Below are positions 37,468 to 46,649 of a DNA stretch of 64,000 nucleotides, piece after piece. Source of the stretch: Paenirhodobacter enshiensis (GTDB lineage Bacteria > Pseudomonadota > Alphaproteobacteria > Rhodobacterales > Rhodobacteraceae); contig NZ_JFZB01000016.1 of assembly GCF_000740785.1 (NCBI RefSeq), positions 47,336 through 111,335 on the forward strand. Direction: 5' to 3'. The notes beneath the pieces are model-generated. The model saw nothing but the letters and a program-made list of their open reading frames with translations, was not told where the DNA came from and ran no database searches. The position numbers and the translations under genes are program-made. Position 1 is the stretch's first letter; every line of letters starts with the position of its first letter.

Positions 37468-39641
37468 CGCCAGAACCTCCCCCAGTCGTCGTAGATCTGC
37501 CCACCCTGGGCCGGGCTGACCACGCTGTAGAGGCGGCCGTCCACGTAAACCTTCTGCCCACCGTCGCGGGTCAGCGGACGGATCGTCGAATCGATGCTGC
37601 TGGTCGACGGCGTGCCCGAGGCCCAGGACAGCGGGATCGAGAAGAAGATGCCCTTGTCGAACGAACCCTCGCCGAAATCCGAGGCCGAGATATCGGTCTT
37701 GGTCGCGAAGGCGCCGACCTTCCAGCCGTTCGAGAACACCCGGCTGAGCTGCATCGTTGCACCCCAGTCCTTGGCAAGATAGCGGCCGACGTCCAGCTCG
37801 GCGAGGTAGCCGTTGCTGAGGTCGTAATAGGCCGAGGCATGGCCGGTCACCGTCGAATAGCTCTGGAAGTCGAAGCGCTGGTTATAATCGCGCTTCTTCA
37901 CCCAGTCGGTTTCGAGACCAAGCGCCAGCCGGCTGTCCGCCGGCTTCCACAGCATTTCGCCCGACACGCCGCCATACATCTGTTCGAACAGACCGGCGGT
38001 GGCGCGCAGGTAGATGTCGTCGCTGGCCTTGGCGTAATAGGCGCCCTGCATCTGCCGGATCGTGGTGCCCGGATAGCGCGAATAAAGCGTCGTGTCGGTG
38101 CGCACCTGCGGCACGCCTCCGGTCGGATCGGCCGCGGTGCCGTCGCCGACATCGCCGAAGGCCTTCTGGCGCAGCACGCCCGAGAACACCACGCCCGGCG
38201 CAGCCTCGAACCGGCCGGCAAGCTCGGCGCCGACATCGAGGCGCAGCGGCTGATCCGGATCGAACAGCGAGACCGCCGTATAGGGGCCGAGTGCCCAGGA
38301 ATAACGCGGATAGACGCCGGGGGTGGGCACCTGTGCCGGGTCGCGGCCGGTATCGCCAACCCCGGTGCGGGCCAGCATGTCATAAGAGCTGGTGTTTTCC
38401 AGCTTCTCGACATCGCTGCGCCGGAAGGTCAGTGCGGCCAGCGGCATCCCCTTGTTGACCGGGGTGATGACGATGGTCTCGACCGAGGAGGGCAGGGCGC
38501 GCGTCGCGATGCGCACCGCTCGGCCCACGGCTTCGGGCGTCGACAGATAACGATTGTTGCGGATGCGCAGCTCTGCCCGGTCCTTGCTCAGCGACATCGA
38601 TTCGAGGATCTGCCCGTCTTTTTTCAGCGCATCGGCAAGCGCGGTCTGGATCGCGGGCTGCGCCGTCGGGTCGCTGGCCCAGGTGCCAGACCAGCCATCG
38701 GGATCGGCGGCATAGGCGGGGCGCGGCTTCACCGGCAGGGGGGCTGTCTCCAGCCCCGAGGGGAAGGGAGCGCTCTTCGGGTCGATGTTGATCGAGAACT
38801 GGAAGCCGACCCGCGTGCCATACATGTAGAACATCTGCAGATCGACGAACTCGTTCGGGCTGTAGGCAGCCGCGAAGTTGAACGGGCTCTTGCGGTCGAA
38901 ATCGTCGTATTTCTTCTCGCGCGGGTAGTCGTCCGAGGAATATTCCGCCTTCAGCGTCCATTTCTCGGTCAGCGCGTAGGACAGGCCGAAGAACGGCGCA
39001 TAATTGCCCTTGAACCACGAGGTGCCGTTCAGCTGCCCGCCGGTCGAGCTGAAATCGTAGGCCGGGCGCGTGCCCCAGCCGGAATGCTCCCCGAACGTGC
39101 CGAGCCGCCCCCAGCCGATCCCGGCCGTCGCGCGCAGCTTCTCGGTGAGGCTCTTGGTGGCGACGAGATATTCGCCCGAATAGATCCCGGTGCCGACGAA
39201 ATCGCGCAGGCCCACCGCCATCGACGGCAGATATTGCCCCTCATCGAGGAAGGTCCACTGCACGTCGAAAGAGCGGTCGTAAAGCGCCGTCCAGGCCTCT
39301 CCGGGGGCGTTGTATTGCAGCCCCGGCACGCGCGAATAGCGGAACGCCGCGCTGATGCGGGGCGTGATCTGGAAGGTGATCTGGTTGCGCTGCGTATTGT
39401 CGTCGAGCCGCGTCATCGAGACGGCGAATTCGCCATCTGTCCGCGTCTCGGCCGTCGGCATGTCGATCAGGCCGGGCATCCCGTAGGTATTGCGCGCCTG
39501 ATTGAGAAGCGGATCGGCATGGCCCGCCGGAACGGCCGCGAGCGTCAGCGACACCGCTCCGATCGTGCGCGCCAGACGCCGCTTGCGCCTGCTTTTCTGT
39601 CCCACCGTCACCTGGTTCACCTCCAAGGGTTTTGCGGACAT
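37464..39641 (-). CDS. yjbH: YjbH/GfcD-family outer-membrane protein
   Basis: A 725-residue exported protein. An N-terminal signal (residues about 22-42, ending VPAGHA) precedes the family start DPLLNQARNTYGMPGLIDMPTAE. The sequence then alternates polar and aromatic residues with repeated short beta-strands (for example ISAAFRYSRVPG and SVTGHASAYYDLSNGY-like segments), as expected for a beta-barrel, and ends with YDDWGRFWR. YjbH homologues are thought to take part in surface polysaccharide export or assembly; the mechanism is unknown. It begins 88 bases after an ABC ATPase gene on the same strand. Confidence 0.85.
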   Translation of the reverse strand: MSAKPLEVNQVTVGQKSRRKRRLARTIGAVSLTLAAVPAGHADPLLNQARNTYGMPGLIDMPTAETRTDGEFAVSMTRLDDNTQRNQITFQITPRISAAFRYSRVPGLQYNAPGEAWTALYDRSFDVQWTFLDEGQYLPSMAVGLRDFVGTGIYSGEYLVATKSLTEKLRATAGIGWGRLGTFGEHSGWGTRPAYDFSSTGGQLNGTSWFKGNYAPFFGLSYALTEKWTLKAEYSSDDYPREKKYDDFDRKSPFNFAAAYSPNEFVDLQMFYMYGTRVGFQFSINIDPKSAPFPSGLETAPLPVKPRPAYAADPDGWSGTWASDPTAQPAIQTALADALKKDGQILESMSLSKDRAELRIRNNRYLSTPEAVGRAVRIATRALPSSVETIVITPVNKGMPLAALTFRRSDVEKLENTSSYDMLARTGVGDTGRDPAQVPTPGVYPRYSWALGPYTAVSLFDPDQPLRLDVGAELAGRFEAAPGVVFSGVLRQKAFGDVGDGTAADPTGGVPQVRTDTTLYSRYPGTTIRQMQGAYYAKASDDIYLRATAGLFEQMYGGVSGEMLWKPADSRLALGLETDWVKKRDYNQRFDFQSYSTVTGHASAYYDLSNGYLAELDVGRYLAKDWGATMQLSRVFSNGWKVGAFATKTDISASDFGEGSFDKGIFFSIPLSWASGTPSTSSIDSTIRPLTRDGGQKVYVDGRLYSVVSPAQGGQIYDDWGRFWR

Positions 39642-39728
39642 TACAACGGCTTTGTCCGCGGGGCGAGGGGGGAAAGCGCACCCTTTGGGCGGATCGCCGC
39701 CCAGTCCGCCGCGGCCCGGCCGGAAATC

Positions 39729-40775
39729 TCAGGCGCCGATCACCAGCATGTCGGCTGCGCGCACGCCCAGGGTGACCGCTTCGCCGACCTTCGGCGGCTG
39801 CTTGTCCGAGGTGTTGAATGTGTCGAAGGCGATGCTTTGGCCCGCCACCTCGGCGCGCAGCCGGATCACCGCACCGAGGAAGTCGACCTCGGTGATCGTG
39901 CCGCCGAGCCCGCTGTCGCAGCCTTCCCGGCCGAGGCTGATCGTCTCGGGCCGCAGGCCGAGCGTAACCTTGCCCGCAGGCAGCGCACGTCCGAGCGTGA
40001 GTTCCGTTCCCGCCACGGCGACGCGCCCGGCCGTCGGGTCCAGCACCTGGGCCTCGAGCGTGTTCAGCGTTCCGACGAAGCTTGCGACGAAGCGGGTCGT
40101 GGGGCGGTTGTAGATCTCGAACGGCGTGCCGACCTGATCGGCGATGCCCTGGTGCATGACCACGATGCGGTCCGACATCGACAGCGCCTCTTCCTGATCG
40201 TGGGTGACGAAGATCGTGGTGATGCCCAGCTCGCGCTGGATCGCGCGGATCTCGTTGCGCAGGCTGACCCGCACCTTGGCGTCGAGTGCGGAAAGCGGCT
40301 CGTCGAGCAGCAGGACCTGCGGCTTCGGGGCGAGCGCGCGCGCCAGCGCCACGCGCTGCTGCTGGCCGCCCGACAGCTGGAACGGATAGCGCGCGCCAAG
40401 GTCGGGAAGACCGATCAGCGACAGCATTTCCTCGACCCGCGGTGCGATCTCGCGCGCGGGGGTGCCCTTGACCTTCAACCCGAAGCCGACGTTCTGCGCC
40501 ACCGTCAGGTTCGGAAACAGCGCATAGGCCTGGAACACCATGCCGATGTTGCGCTGGTTCGGCTTCTTGTCGGTGACCGGCGCGCCGGCGATGCGGATCT
40601 CGCCCGTGCTCGGGGTCTCGAACCCGGCGATCATCCGCAGCACCGTGGTCTTGCCGCAGCCCGACGGCCCGAGCAGCGAGATGAATTCGCCCTTCTCCAC
40701 ATCGAGGTTGAAGTCCTTGACCACGCGGGTCGGGCCGAAGGACTTTTCGAGGTGACGGATCGTCAGGAAGGTCAT
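39729..40775 (-). CDS. ABC importer ATP-binding protein (PotA/FbpC type)
   Basis: A 348-residue ATPase: Walker A GPSGCGKTTVLR, signature LSGGQQQRVALARAL, Walker B VLLLDEPLSALD and switch His in FVTHDQEEAL. A C-terminal TOBE domain (about residues 270-348) is present, as in the spermidine/putrescine and ferric-iron branch. The ATG at 40775 overlaps the upstream permease stop. It powers the importer formed by the next three genes upstream; the substrate cannot be told from the ATPase. Confidence 0.9.
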   Translation of the reverse strand: MTFLTIRHLEKSFGPTRVVKDFNLDVEKGEFISLLGPSGCGKTTVLRMIAGFETPSTGEIRIAGAPVTDKKPNQRNIGMVFQAYALFPNLTVAQNVGFGLKVKGTPAREIAPRVEEMLSLIGLPDLGARYPFQLSGGQQQRVALARALAPKPQVLLLDEPLSALDAKVRVSLRNEIRAIQRELGITTIFVTHDQEEALSMSDRIVVMHQGIADQVGTPFEIYNRPTTRFVASFVGTLNTLEAQVLDPTAGRVAVAGTELTLGRALPAGKVTLGLRPETISLGREGCDSGLGGTITEVDFLGAVIRLRAEVAGQSIAFDTFNTSDKQPPKVGEAVTLGVRAADMLVIGA

Positions 40776-41554
40776 GCGCGCGCCTTGTCGAATTTCGAGA
40801 AACGGGAGACGAGCTGGATCAGGCCCATGCAGGCCCAGGTGATCACGAAAGAGATCACCGCCAGCGCGTTCGGCTCGTAGGCGCGGTTGGCGCCCATCAG
40901 CTGCAGATAAGGCCCGAAGGCCGGGCGGTTCAGCAGTGCCGCCATGGTGAATTCGCCGATCACGATGGCCAGCGTGACGAAGGCCCCCGACATCACCGCG
41001 ACCATGACATTGGGCAAGATCACCCGGCCGATGATCGTAGGCCAGCCGGCGCCGAGGGATTGCGCCGCCTCGGTCAGGGTGGCGACGTCGATGGTGCGCA
41101 ACCCGGTGTCGACGGCGCGATACATGTAGGGCAGGGCGAGCGTCGCATAGCCCAACAGCAACAGCAGGTTGGTGCCGAACACCGTGCCGGTCAGCGGCAG
41201 CCAGCTCGATGTGTTGTAAAGCCGGATGTAGCCGAACACGATCACGATGGCCGGGATCACCAGCGGCAGCAGCGTGACGAATTCGACATAGGGGCGCAGA
41301 TGCGGCAGCTTCAGCCGCACCCAGAACGCCGTCGGCACCACCAGAAGCACCGAGAACACGATCGTCGCCAGCGCCATCCCCAGCGAATAGACGAAGGTCT
41401 GCGCGAAACGCGGATCGGCCAGAACCACGCGATAGGCCTCGGCGGAATATTCGCCGCGTTTCATCGACAGCGAGAATTCCGTCATGCCGAGCAGCGGAAG
41501 GATGAAATAGGCCATCCCCAGCAGCAGGATCGCCCAGGCAGCCAGCTTCTTCAT
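40772..41554 (-). CDS. ABC importer permease 2 (PotC type)
   Basis: A 260-residue membrane protein with six helices, starting MKKLAAWAILLLGMAYFILP. The ABC permease EAA loop is at about residues 155-180 (EAAQSLGAGWPTIIGRVILP). The ATG at 41554 overlaps the stop of permease 1. It pairs with permease 1 to form the channel. Confidence 0.9.
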   Translation of the reverse strand: MKKLAAWAILLLGMAYFILPLLGMTEFSLSMKRGEYSAEAYRVVLADPRFAQTFVYSLGMALATIVFSVLLVVPTAFWVRLKLPHLRPYVEFVTLLPLVIPAIVIVFGYIRLYNTSSWLPLTGTVFGTNLLLLLGYATLALPYMYRAVDTGLRTIDVATLTEAAQSLGAGWPTIIGRVILPNVMVAVMSGAFVTLAIVIGEFTMAALLNRPAFGPYLQLMGANRAYEPNALAVISFVITWACMGLIQLVSRFSKFDKARA

Positions 41555-42447
41555 TTCAGCCACCTTTCCGAGCGCATCCGCAGCCAGATGTAGATCACGT
41601 TCGCCAACCCGGTGATGACGATCATGCCAAGCGCCATCGCATAACCCAGATGCGGATTGCCCAGCACGTCGCCGCGGATCTGCGCGAACAGCATGATCGG
41701 CACGATGTTCAGGCTCGATCCGGTCAGCGCGATGGCGGTGGCGACGGCGCCGAAGGCATTGGCGAAGAGCAGCGCGAACGTGCCGAGGATCGCCGGAAAC
41801 AGGATCGGCAGCGCCACCATGCGCCAGTATTGCGCCCCCGAGGCGCCGAGCGACTGCGCCGCCTCGCGCCATTCGCGCTTCAGCCCGTCGAGCGCCGGCG
41901 TCACGATCAGGATCATCAGCGGGATCTGGAAGAACAGATAGGTGATCGTCAGTCCCCAGAAGCTGAGGATGTTGAACCCGTAGGCGCGCAGGTTGATGCC
42001 CAGATGCGTTTTGAGGAACACCGTCACCAGACCGAGCGGCCCGAGCGTGGCGAGAAACGCGAAGGCGAGCGGCACGCCCGCGAAGTTCGACGCGACCCCT
42101 GAAAACGTCAGCAAGGGCGAACGCACCCATTTCGGCAAACCACCGAGAACCACCGCCGCCGCCATCAGGAACCCGATCAGACAGCCGAGCGCTGAGGACG
42201 CGACCGAGATCCTGATCGAGATCCAATAGCTGCCGAGGATGGATTTCGTGAACAGCCCGGCGACGTTCTCGAAGGTGAAACTTCCGTCAGCCCGCTGGAA
42301 CGCGCCGATCACGATCTTCATCGTGGGCGCGATCAGGAACAGCGCGATGAACAGCGCGAAGGGCAGCAGCCCGAGCCAGGTCAGCGGCAGGCGTCGGCGC
42401 GCGGGTGCGGCGAGGGGAGGGGAGGCAGGCGATGGGGTGTCGGTCAC
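41551..42447 (-). CDS. ABC importer permease 1 (PotB type)
   Basis: A 298-residue membrane protein with six helices; the EAA loop is REAAQSLGASGAQYWRMVALP. The start is GTG at 42447 (VTDTPSPASPPL). A longer frame begins 18 codons upstream but runs through a strong intercistronic hairpin, so it is unlikely. The short Pro/Ala-rich N-terminus precedes the first helix at about residue 20. Confidence 0.87.
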   Translation of the reverse strand: MTDTPSPASPPLAAPARRRLPLTWLGLLPFALFIALFLIAPTMKIVIGAFQRADGSFTFENVAGLFTKSILGSYWISIRISVASSALGCLIGFLMAAAVVLGGLPKWVRSPLLTFSGVASNFAGVPLAFAFLATLGPLGLVTVFLKTHLGINLRAYGFNILSFWGLTITYLFFQIPLMILIVTPALDGLKREWREAAQSLGASGAQYWRMVALPILFPAILGTFALLFANAFGAVATAIALTGSSLNIVPIMLFAQIRGDVLGNPHLGYAMALGMIVITGLANVIYIWLRMRSERWLK

Positions 42448-42468
42448 GCGATAAAACGTCCGGTTGGT

Positions 42469-42520
42469 CCGAAAAACGGTCCGCCGCGCCTGCCGGGCCA
42501 TGTGGCCCGGAGCGCGGCGG
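42469..42520 (-). terminator. Intercistronic hairpin with T-run between binding-protein and permease genes
   Basis: CCGCCGCGC (42481-42489) pairs with GCGCGGCGG (42512-42520), and an inner GCCGGGCC/GGCCCGG stem continues it, making a very stable hairpin. On the minus strand ACCG and then TTTTT follow. The position, 47 bases past the binding-protein stop, suggests partial termination or 3'-end protection, which would give more binding protein than permease. Confidence 0.75.
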
Positions 42521-42567
42521 TCTGGATCAGAGGGCCGGGCGCATCCGCGCCCCGCCCGGTGTCGGTC

Positions 42568-43683
42568 TTACTGGACGTTCGCGCCCACGACCTTGTCCCA
42601 GCCGGCGGTGACTGCGGCCTTGTTGTCGCCCTGTTCGGCGATGGTCGGGAAATAGGCGGCGGCGTAGTTCTCGGCCGGCGGCAGAGCCTTCAGCAGCGCC
42701 TCCGGAACCTTGCCGGCCTTCGACATCGCGTTGAAGCGCGCCGGGTGGCAATAGCCCTTCAGCCAGAGGTTCTGCCCCTCGTCCGAATACAGGTATTCCA
42801 TCCACAGCTTGGCGGCGTTCGGATGCGGCGCATAGGCCGAGATCGCCTGCACGTAGACACCGGCGAGAACGCCCGACTTCGGCACCACCACTTCGACCGG
42901 CGGGTTGCCCTTGAGCGTGTCACGCGCGGCGAGCGCGTTGTAGTCCCACATCACCACGATCGGCGTCGCACCCTGCGCGAGCGTGCCGGCCTTGCCGATG
43001 GTGGGGACGAAATTGCCCGCTTCGTTCAGCTTCTTGAAGTAGCCGAGGCCCTTCTCGCCCGATTCGGTGCCGGCCTTGGCGCCTTCCGACAGACCCGAGG
43101 CGAGAACCGCCAGAATCGCCTGGTTCGAGGCGCGCGGATCGCCCGCCAGCGCCACCTGACCGGCGTAGTCCTTGCCGAGCAGATCGCTCCAGTCGGTCGG
43201 AACCTTGTCGACGAGGTCCTTGTTCACCATGAACGACATCACGCCGTAATAGTCGCCATACCAGTAGCCGTCGGCATCCTTCACCGCGTCCGGGATCTCG
43301 GCCCAGGTCGAGACCTTGTAGGGCTGGACGAGCTTTTCTTCCTTGGCCTGCGGACCGAAGGCGAGGCCGACGTCGATCACGTCGGGCGCCTGCGGGCCGG
43401 TGTTGCCCTTGTTGGCGCGAATCGCTTCCAGCTCGTCGGCCGAGCCCGCGTCGGGGTTCAGTTCGTTCACCGAGATGCCCGGATATTTCGCCTTGAAGCC
43501 GTCGATCACCGCGCCATAGCCGCACCAGTCATGGGGCAGCGCGATGGTGGTCAGCATCCCTTCCTTCTTGGCCGCCGCTTCCAGAGCGGCCATGTCCTCG
43601 GCCTGCACCATGGCGGTCGTCATCATCAGGACGGTCGCCCCGACGATGCCCTTGGTGAACCAGCGCATCGGGTTCGTGTTCAT
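42568..43683 (-). CDS. ABC importer periplasmic substrate-binding protein (family 1)
   Basis: A 371-residue exported protein; signal peptide residues 1-28 (GIVGATVLMMTTAMVQA, then EDMAAL). The fold is a family 1 (FbpA/PotD-like) binding protein: EGMLTTIALPHDW at the start, VNKDLVDKVPTDWSDLL in the middle and YLYSDEGQNLWLKGYCHPAR near the end. Relatives carry ferric iron, polyamines, thiamine or phosphonates; I cannot assign the substrate. A pair of conserved Tyr, as in iron binders, cannot be shown by eye. First gene of the four-gene transporter operon. Confidence 0.88.
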   Translation of the reverse strand: MNTNPMRWFTKGIVGATVLMMTTAMVQAEDMAALEAAAKKEGMLTTIALPHDWCGYGAVIDGFKAKYPGISVNELNPDAGSADELEAIRANKGNTGPQAPDVIDVGLAFGPQAKEEKLVQPYKVSTWAEIPDAVKDADGYWYGDYYGVMSFMVNKDLVDKVPTDWSDLLGKDYAGQVALAGDPRASNQAILAVLASGLSEGAKAGTESGEKGLGYFKKLNEAGNFVPTIGKAGTLAQGATPIVVMWDYNALAARDTLKGNPPVEVVVPKSGVLAGVYVQAISAYAPHPNAAKLWMEYLYSDEGQNLWLKGYCHPARFNAMSKAGKVPEALLKALPPAENYAAAYFPTIAEQGDNKAAVTAGWDKVVGANVQ

Positions 43684-43913
43684 GTGGTCTCTCCCCAGTT
43701 TCGGAAGTCAGGGCCCGGAATGGGCACCAGCAGCACCTAGGCCCGTTTGGTGACAGTTTCGCGACAGCCGGGCCGGTGTGTTCTTGTTCCTGATCGGTGG
43801 GGCAAGGCTTGCCGCTTTTCGCCGGCTTTGCAACATCTCTGTCACCGAAGCGTCACGTCTCCCGGCCGGAGTGCCCAAGATTTGGGCCGGCTCAGGACGC
43901 GACCGAACCGGGC

Positions 43914-45170
43914 TCAGCGCGTCCGGGCGCCGGCAAGGCGCAGTGTCAGCGGCACGGCCAGCGCCGCCCCGGCAAGGCACAGCAGCGCGCCGGCCGTGGT
44001 CATCCGCCCGAGACCGAAGATCTCGGCCGTCAGCAACAGCACCGCCCCCGCCGCCATCAGCGCGAACTGCCCCCGGCCGAGGCGCCCCGCCGCCGGCCCG
44101 AGCCGCGCATTGAGCACCGCCATCACCGCGAAAGCCGCGCCGAGGCCGATCGTCTGGTGCATCAGCCCGGTGACCTCGCGCCCGGCAAGCGCCAGCGCGA
44201 CGGTGCCGGTCAGCCCCGCGGCCATCAGCAGGGTCAGAGCGACGCTCCAGCCCGATCTGGGCCCGTGGCGCAGACTGCTCAGCGCGGCCAACAGCACCGC
44301 GAGCACCGGTCCGCCGATGCACAACGCCCCGAGCCAGGGTGCCAGCGCATCGGGTCCGAGCCCTTCCGAAAACAGCCGCCCCGCCCAGACGAAGAACCCG
44401 ATCCCCGTCGCCGCCAGCATCGTCGCCGCAACGGTGCGACGCCCGGCGAGGGGGCGGCCGGTCTCCGCCTCGATCCCCTGCGCGGCAAGGCCGAGCGCAG
44501 GCAGCACCACCATCAGGATCGCCGGATGGCCGAACACCCAGCCGAGGCCCGGTTGCGTCACCGGCCCACCGAGATGCGCAATGGCCGCCGCCAGCACCGG
44601 CATCGACATCAGCACCATCGCATTCGCCGAGAGCAGCGCCCAGCCGAGCACGGGCATCTCGCTCAGCCGTCGGTCGGGGGCGCGATGGGTCAGGATCGAG
44701 GTGATCGCGACCGCCGCCAACCCCAGCATGGCGATGCCGCTCAGATGCAGCGCGAACGAGCCGAGGGTCGTCGCGGTGGCGCTTTCCACCGCGGCTCCGG
44801 GGACCGCCAGGGCTGCGAGCGCAAGCGCCGTCGCCAGTCCCTGCAGTGCCGCCGCCGCCACGGCCAGGCGCGGGAAGGCGATGTCGCGCGTGCCGAGGAT
44901 CCCCGGCAGCACCAGCATCCCGATGCCGCCGATCAGCGCCGGGATCGCGGCGAAGAACAGCATGACCAGCCCGTGCGCCGTCACCAGCGCCTGCCAGGGC
45001 GCGGTGTCGAGGGGCCGGCTCAGCGCGACGACCCGCATATATCCGGTCAGCGCGCCGCCCGCGGTGCCCGCCAACGCCGCCGCGCACAGCGTCATGACGC
45101 CCGCGAGGCGCGCGCCGCCGCGGGTCAGGGCACGTGTGCCGCCATGTTGCCGGAGCTGTGAGTCGTGCAT
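43914..45170 (-). CDS. Degenerate heme-copper oxidase subunit I homologue without the binuclear centre
   Basis: A 418-residue membrane protein aligning by eye to cytochrome c oxidase subunit I (usually about 550 residues). Recognisable landmarks are TAHGLVMLFF (residues 64-73), GGIGMLVLPG, LHLSG (141-145), EMPVLGWALLSANAMVLMSM, WVFGHPAILM (211-220), FFVWAGRLFSEGL (259-271) and LGAAFA. Retained: low-spin heme histidines H66 and H338, and the first CuB His H215. Lost: HPEVY is HPAIL, so the cross-linked Tyr is gone; AHH is AGR (264-265), removing two CuB ligands; and the heme a3 His of HFH is Leu336. It should bind one bis-His heme but not reduce O2. AGGAG precedes the ATG. It lies 43 bases after a cytochrome c2-like gene. 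Confidence 0.78.
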   Translation of the reverse strand: MHDSQLRQHGGTRALTRGGARLAGVMTLCAAALAGTAGGALTGYMRVVALSRPLDTAPWQALVTAHGLVMLFFAAIPALIGGIGMLVLPGILGTRDIAFPRLAVAAAALQGLATALALAALAVPGAAVESATATTLGSFALHLSGIAMLGLAAVAITSILTHRAPDRRLSEMPVLGWALLSANAMVLMSMPVLAAAIAHLGGPVTQPGLGWVFGHPAILMVVLPALGLAAQGIEAETGRPLAGRRTVAATMLAATGIGFFVWAGRLFSEGLGPDALAPWLGALCIGGPVLAVLLAALSSLRHGPRSGWSVALTLLMAAGLTGTVALALAGREVTGLMHQTIGLGAAFAVMAVLNARLGPAAGRLGRGQFALMAAGAVLLLTAEIFGLGRMTTAGALLCLAGAALAVPLTLRLAGARTR

Positions 45171-45215
45171 TCGGGATCTCCTGCGCCGCGGCAGGGTGTC
45201 GCACCTGCCCGGTTT

Positions 45216-45758
45216 TCAGGGCTGTCTAGCGTCAGAGCCGGCCTCGGGCAACTGTTTCGCGCCGTCGGGGAGCGTGTCGGGGGGCGCGTCTGGCGCAGGA
45301 CCGGCGCCGGCGGCGGGCACCCCGGCGGGCGGGGCGACGCTCGCCAGATAGGCCGCGACATCGGCGCCGCCCGAGGGCAGCTGGAACGCCATCTTCGCCG
45401 GGCCCGATCCGCCATGCGCGTCGATGAAGGCGGTGGGGTTGCGCACGTATTCGGCGATCAGTGCCTCGGACCAGACAAGCCCGGCTTCGCCCGCCTGCTT
45501 CACGCCCGCGCTGTAAGCAAAGCCCGGATAGGTGCCGGCGGTGCGCCCGACCACGCCGTAAAGGTTCGGTCCGACCTTGCCACCACGCATCACCGCCGTG
45601 CCGTCGGGCGCGGTGATCGAGTGACAGGCCTTGCAGCGGGTGAACAGCCGCTCTCCGGCGTCGACATCGCCAGAGGGGGCGGCCGGGTCCGCCGGTGCGG
45701 CGCCCGGCATCAGGGCCAGAAGCAGTGCGGCGGCGAGGTGGCGGGGCGCGGTCGTCAT
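45216..45758 (-). CDS. Cytochrome c2-like protein with Pro/Ala-rich tail
   Basis: A 180-residue exported class I cytochrome c. A signal peptide (residues 1-23) is followed by GDVDAGERLFTRCKACH (heme Cys42, Cys45, His46). The GPNLYGVVGRTAG segment and the axial Met123 (GPAKMAFQL) match Rhodobacter cytochrome c2 closely. Residues 143-180 form a Pro/Ala/Asp-rich tail not present in c2. It lies eight bases after lipB and just before the oxidase-like gene, so the likely partner is that membrane protein. Confidence 0.9.
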   Translation of the reverse strand: MTTAPRHLAAALLLALMPGAAPADPAAPSGDVDAGERLFTRCKACHSITAPDGTAVMRGGKVGPNLYGVVGRTAGTYPGFAYSAGVKQAGEAGLVWSEALIAEYVRNPTAFIDAHGGSGPAKMAFQLPSGGADVAAYLASVAPPAGVPAAGAGPAPDAPPDTLPDGAKQLPEAGSDARQP

Positions 45759-45766
45759 CCGGGCGC

Positions 45767-46447
45767 TCAGGCGGCGAAGGGGGTGCCGGCGGCGGGCTCG
45801 GGGCCGAAGAACCGCTCGTAAGTGCGCATCAGCGCCGCGTCGACGTCTTCGAGCGTCACCGGCAGCCCGAGGTCGACCAGACTGGTCACCCCGTGGTCGC
45901 GGATGCCGCAGGGCACGATTCCGGCAAAATGGCTCAGGTCCGGTTCGACGTTGATCGACAGGCCGTGATAACTGACCCAGTGCCGCATCTTGACGCCGAT
46001 GGCGGCGATCTTGTCCTCGGCGACAGAGCCGTCGGCACCGAGCGGACGTTCCGGGCGGGTGACCCAGACACCGACGCGGCCGTCGCGGATCTCGCCGCGG
46101 ACGTTGAATTCGGCGAGCGCCGCGATCACCCAGCCCTCCATCGCCTGCACGAAGCGGCGCACGTCCTTGCCGTGGCGGTTGAGGTCGAGCATCGCGTAGA
46201 CCACGCGCTGGCCCGGGCCGTGATAGGTATACTGGCCGCCGCGGCGTGCCTGATAGACCGGAAACCGGTCGGGCCAGAGCAGATCCTCGCGGTGCGCCGA
46301 GGTGCCGGCGGTGTAAAGCGGGGGATGTTCGAGCAGCCAGATCGCTTCGTCCGCTTCGCCACGGGCGATGGCGTCGACCCGCGCCTCCATGAAGGCGAGG
46401 GCCTCGTCATAGGGAACGGGCGCGTCGGAATGGATCCATTCGGGCAT
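45767..46447 (-). CDS. lipB: Octanoyl-[acyl-carrier-protein]-protein transferase
   Basis: A 226-residue enzyme moving octanoyl groups from ACP to lipoyl domains of 2-oxoacid dehydrogenases. The catalytic pair is Lys in [13 protein letters not shown] and Cys in [15 protein letters not shown]; the [13 protein letters not shown] segment is also conserved. The ATG at 46447 is chosen for its AAGGAG ribosome-binding site eight bases upstream, over a longer frame. It heads a three-gene set with the cytochrome c and oxidase-like genes, an unusual pairing. Confidence 0.95.
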   Translation of the reverse strand: MPEWIHSDAPVPYDEALAFMEARVDAIARGEADEAIWLLEHPPLYTAGTSAHREDLLWPDRFPVYQARRGGQYTYHGPGQRVVYAMLDLNRHGKDVRRFVQAMEGWVIAALAEFNVRGEIRDGRVGVWVTRPERPLGADGSVAEDKIAAIGVKMRHWVSYHGLSINVEPDLSHFAGIVPCGIRDHGVTSLVDLGLPVTLEDVDAALMRTYERFFGPEPAAGTPFAA

Positions 46448-46649
46448 GGCTGGCTCCTTCTTCATCGGCAGGGCGGGCGTCATCGGCGGCGCACAGTATC
46501 GGGATCGGGGTAGGGGCAAAGGCGGTGCGGCTCAAGCCGAAACCGCGGGTGGCGGTGGGGTCCCGGACCGAAAAATTGCATCCCGGTGAAAAATCCGCTT
46601 TTCATTCCCGAAAGCCTCGGATACATCGCGCTTCACCAAGCCAAGATAT

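Noticed and set aside
42448..42501. Upstream start for permease 1 (18 extra codons)
   Set aside because: It would put the start inside a strong hairpin, and the extra residues are Arg-rich with no homology; GTG at 42447 fits better.
43914..45170. Normal cytochrome c oxidase subunit I
   Set aside because: Two CuB His, the heme a3 His and the cross-linked Tyr are absent, and the protein is more than 100 residues shorter than usual.
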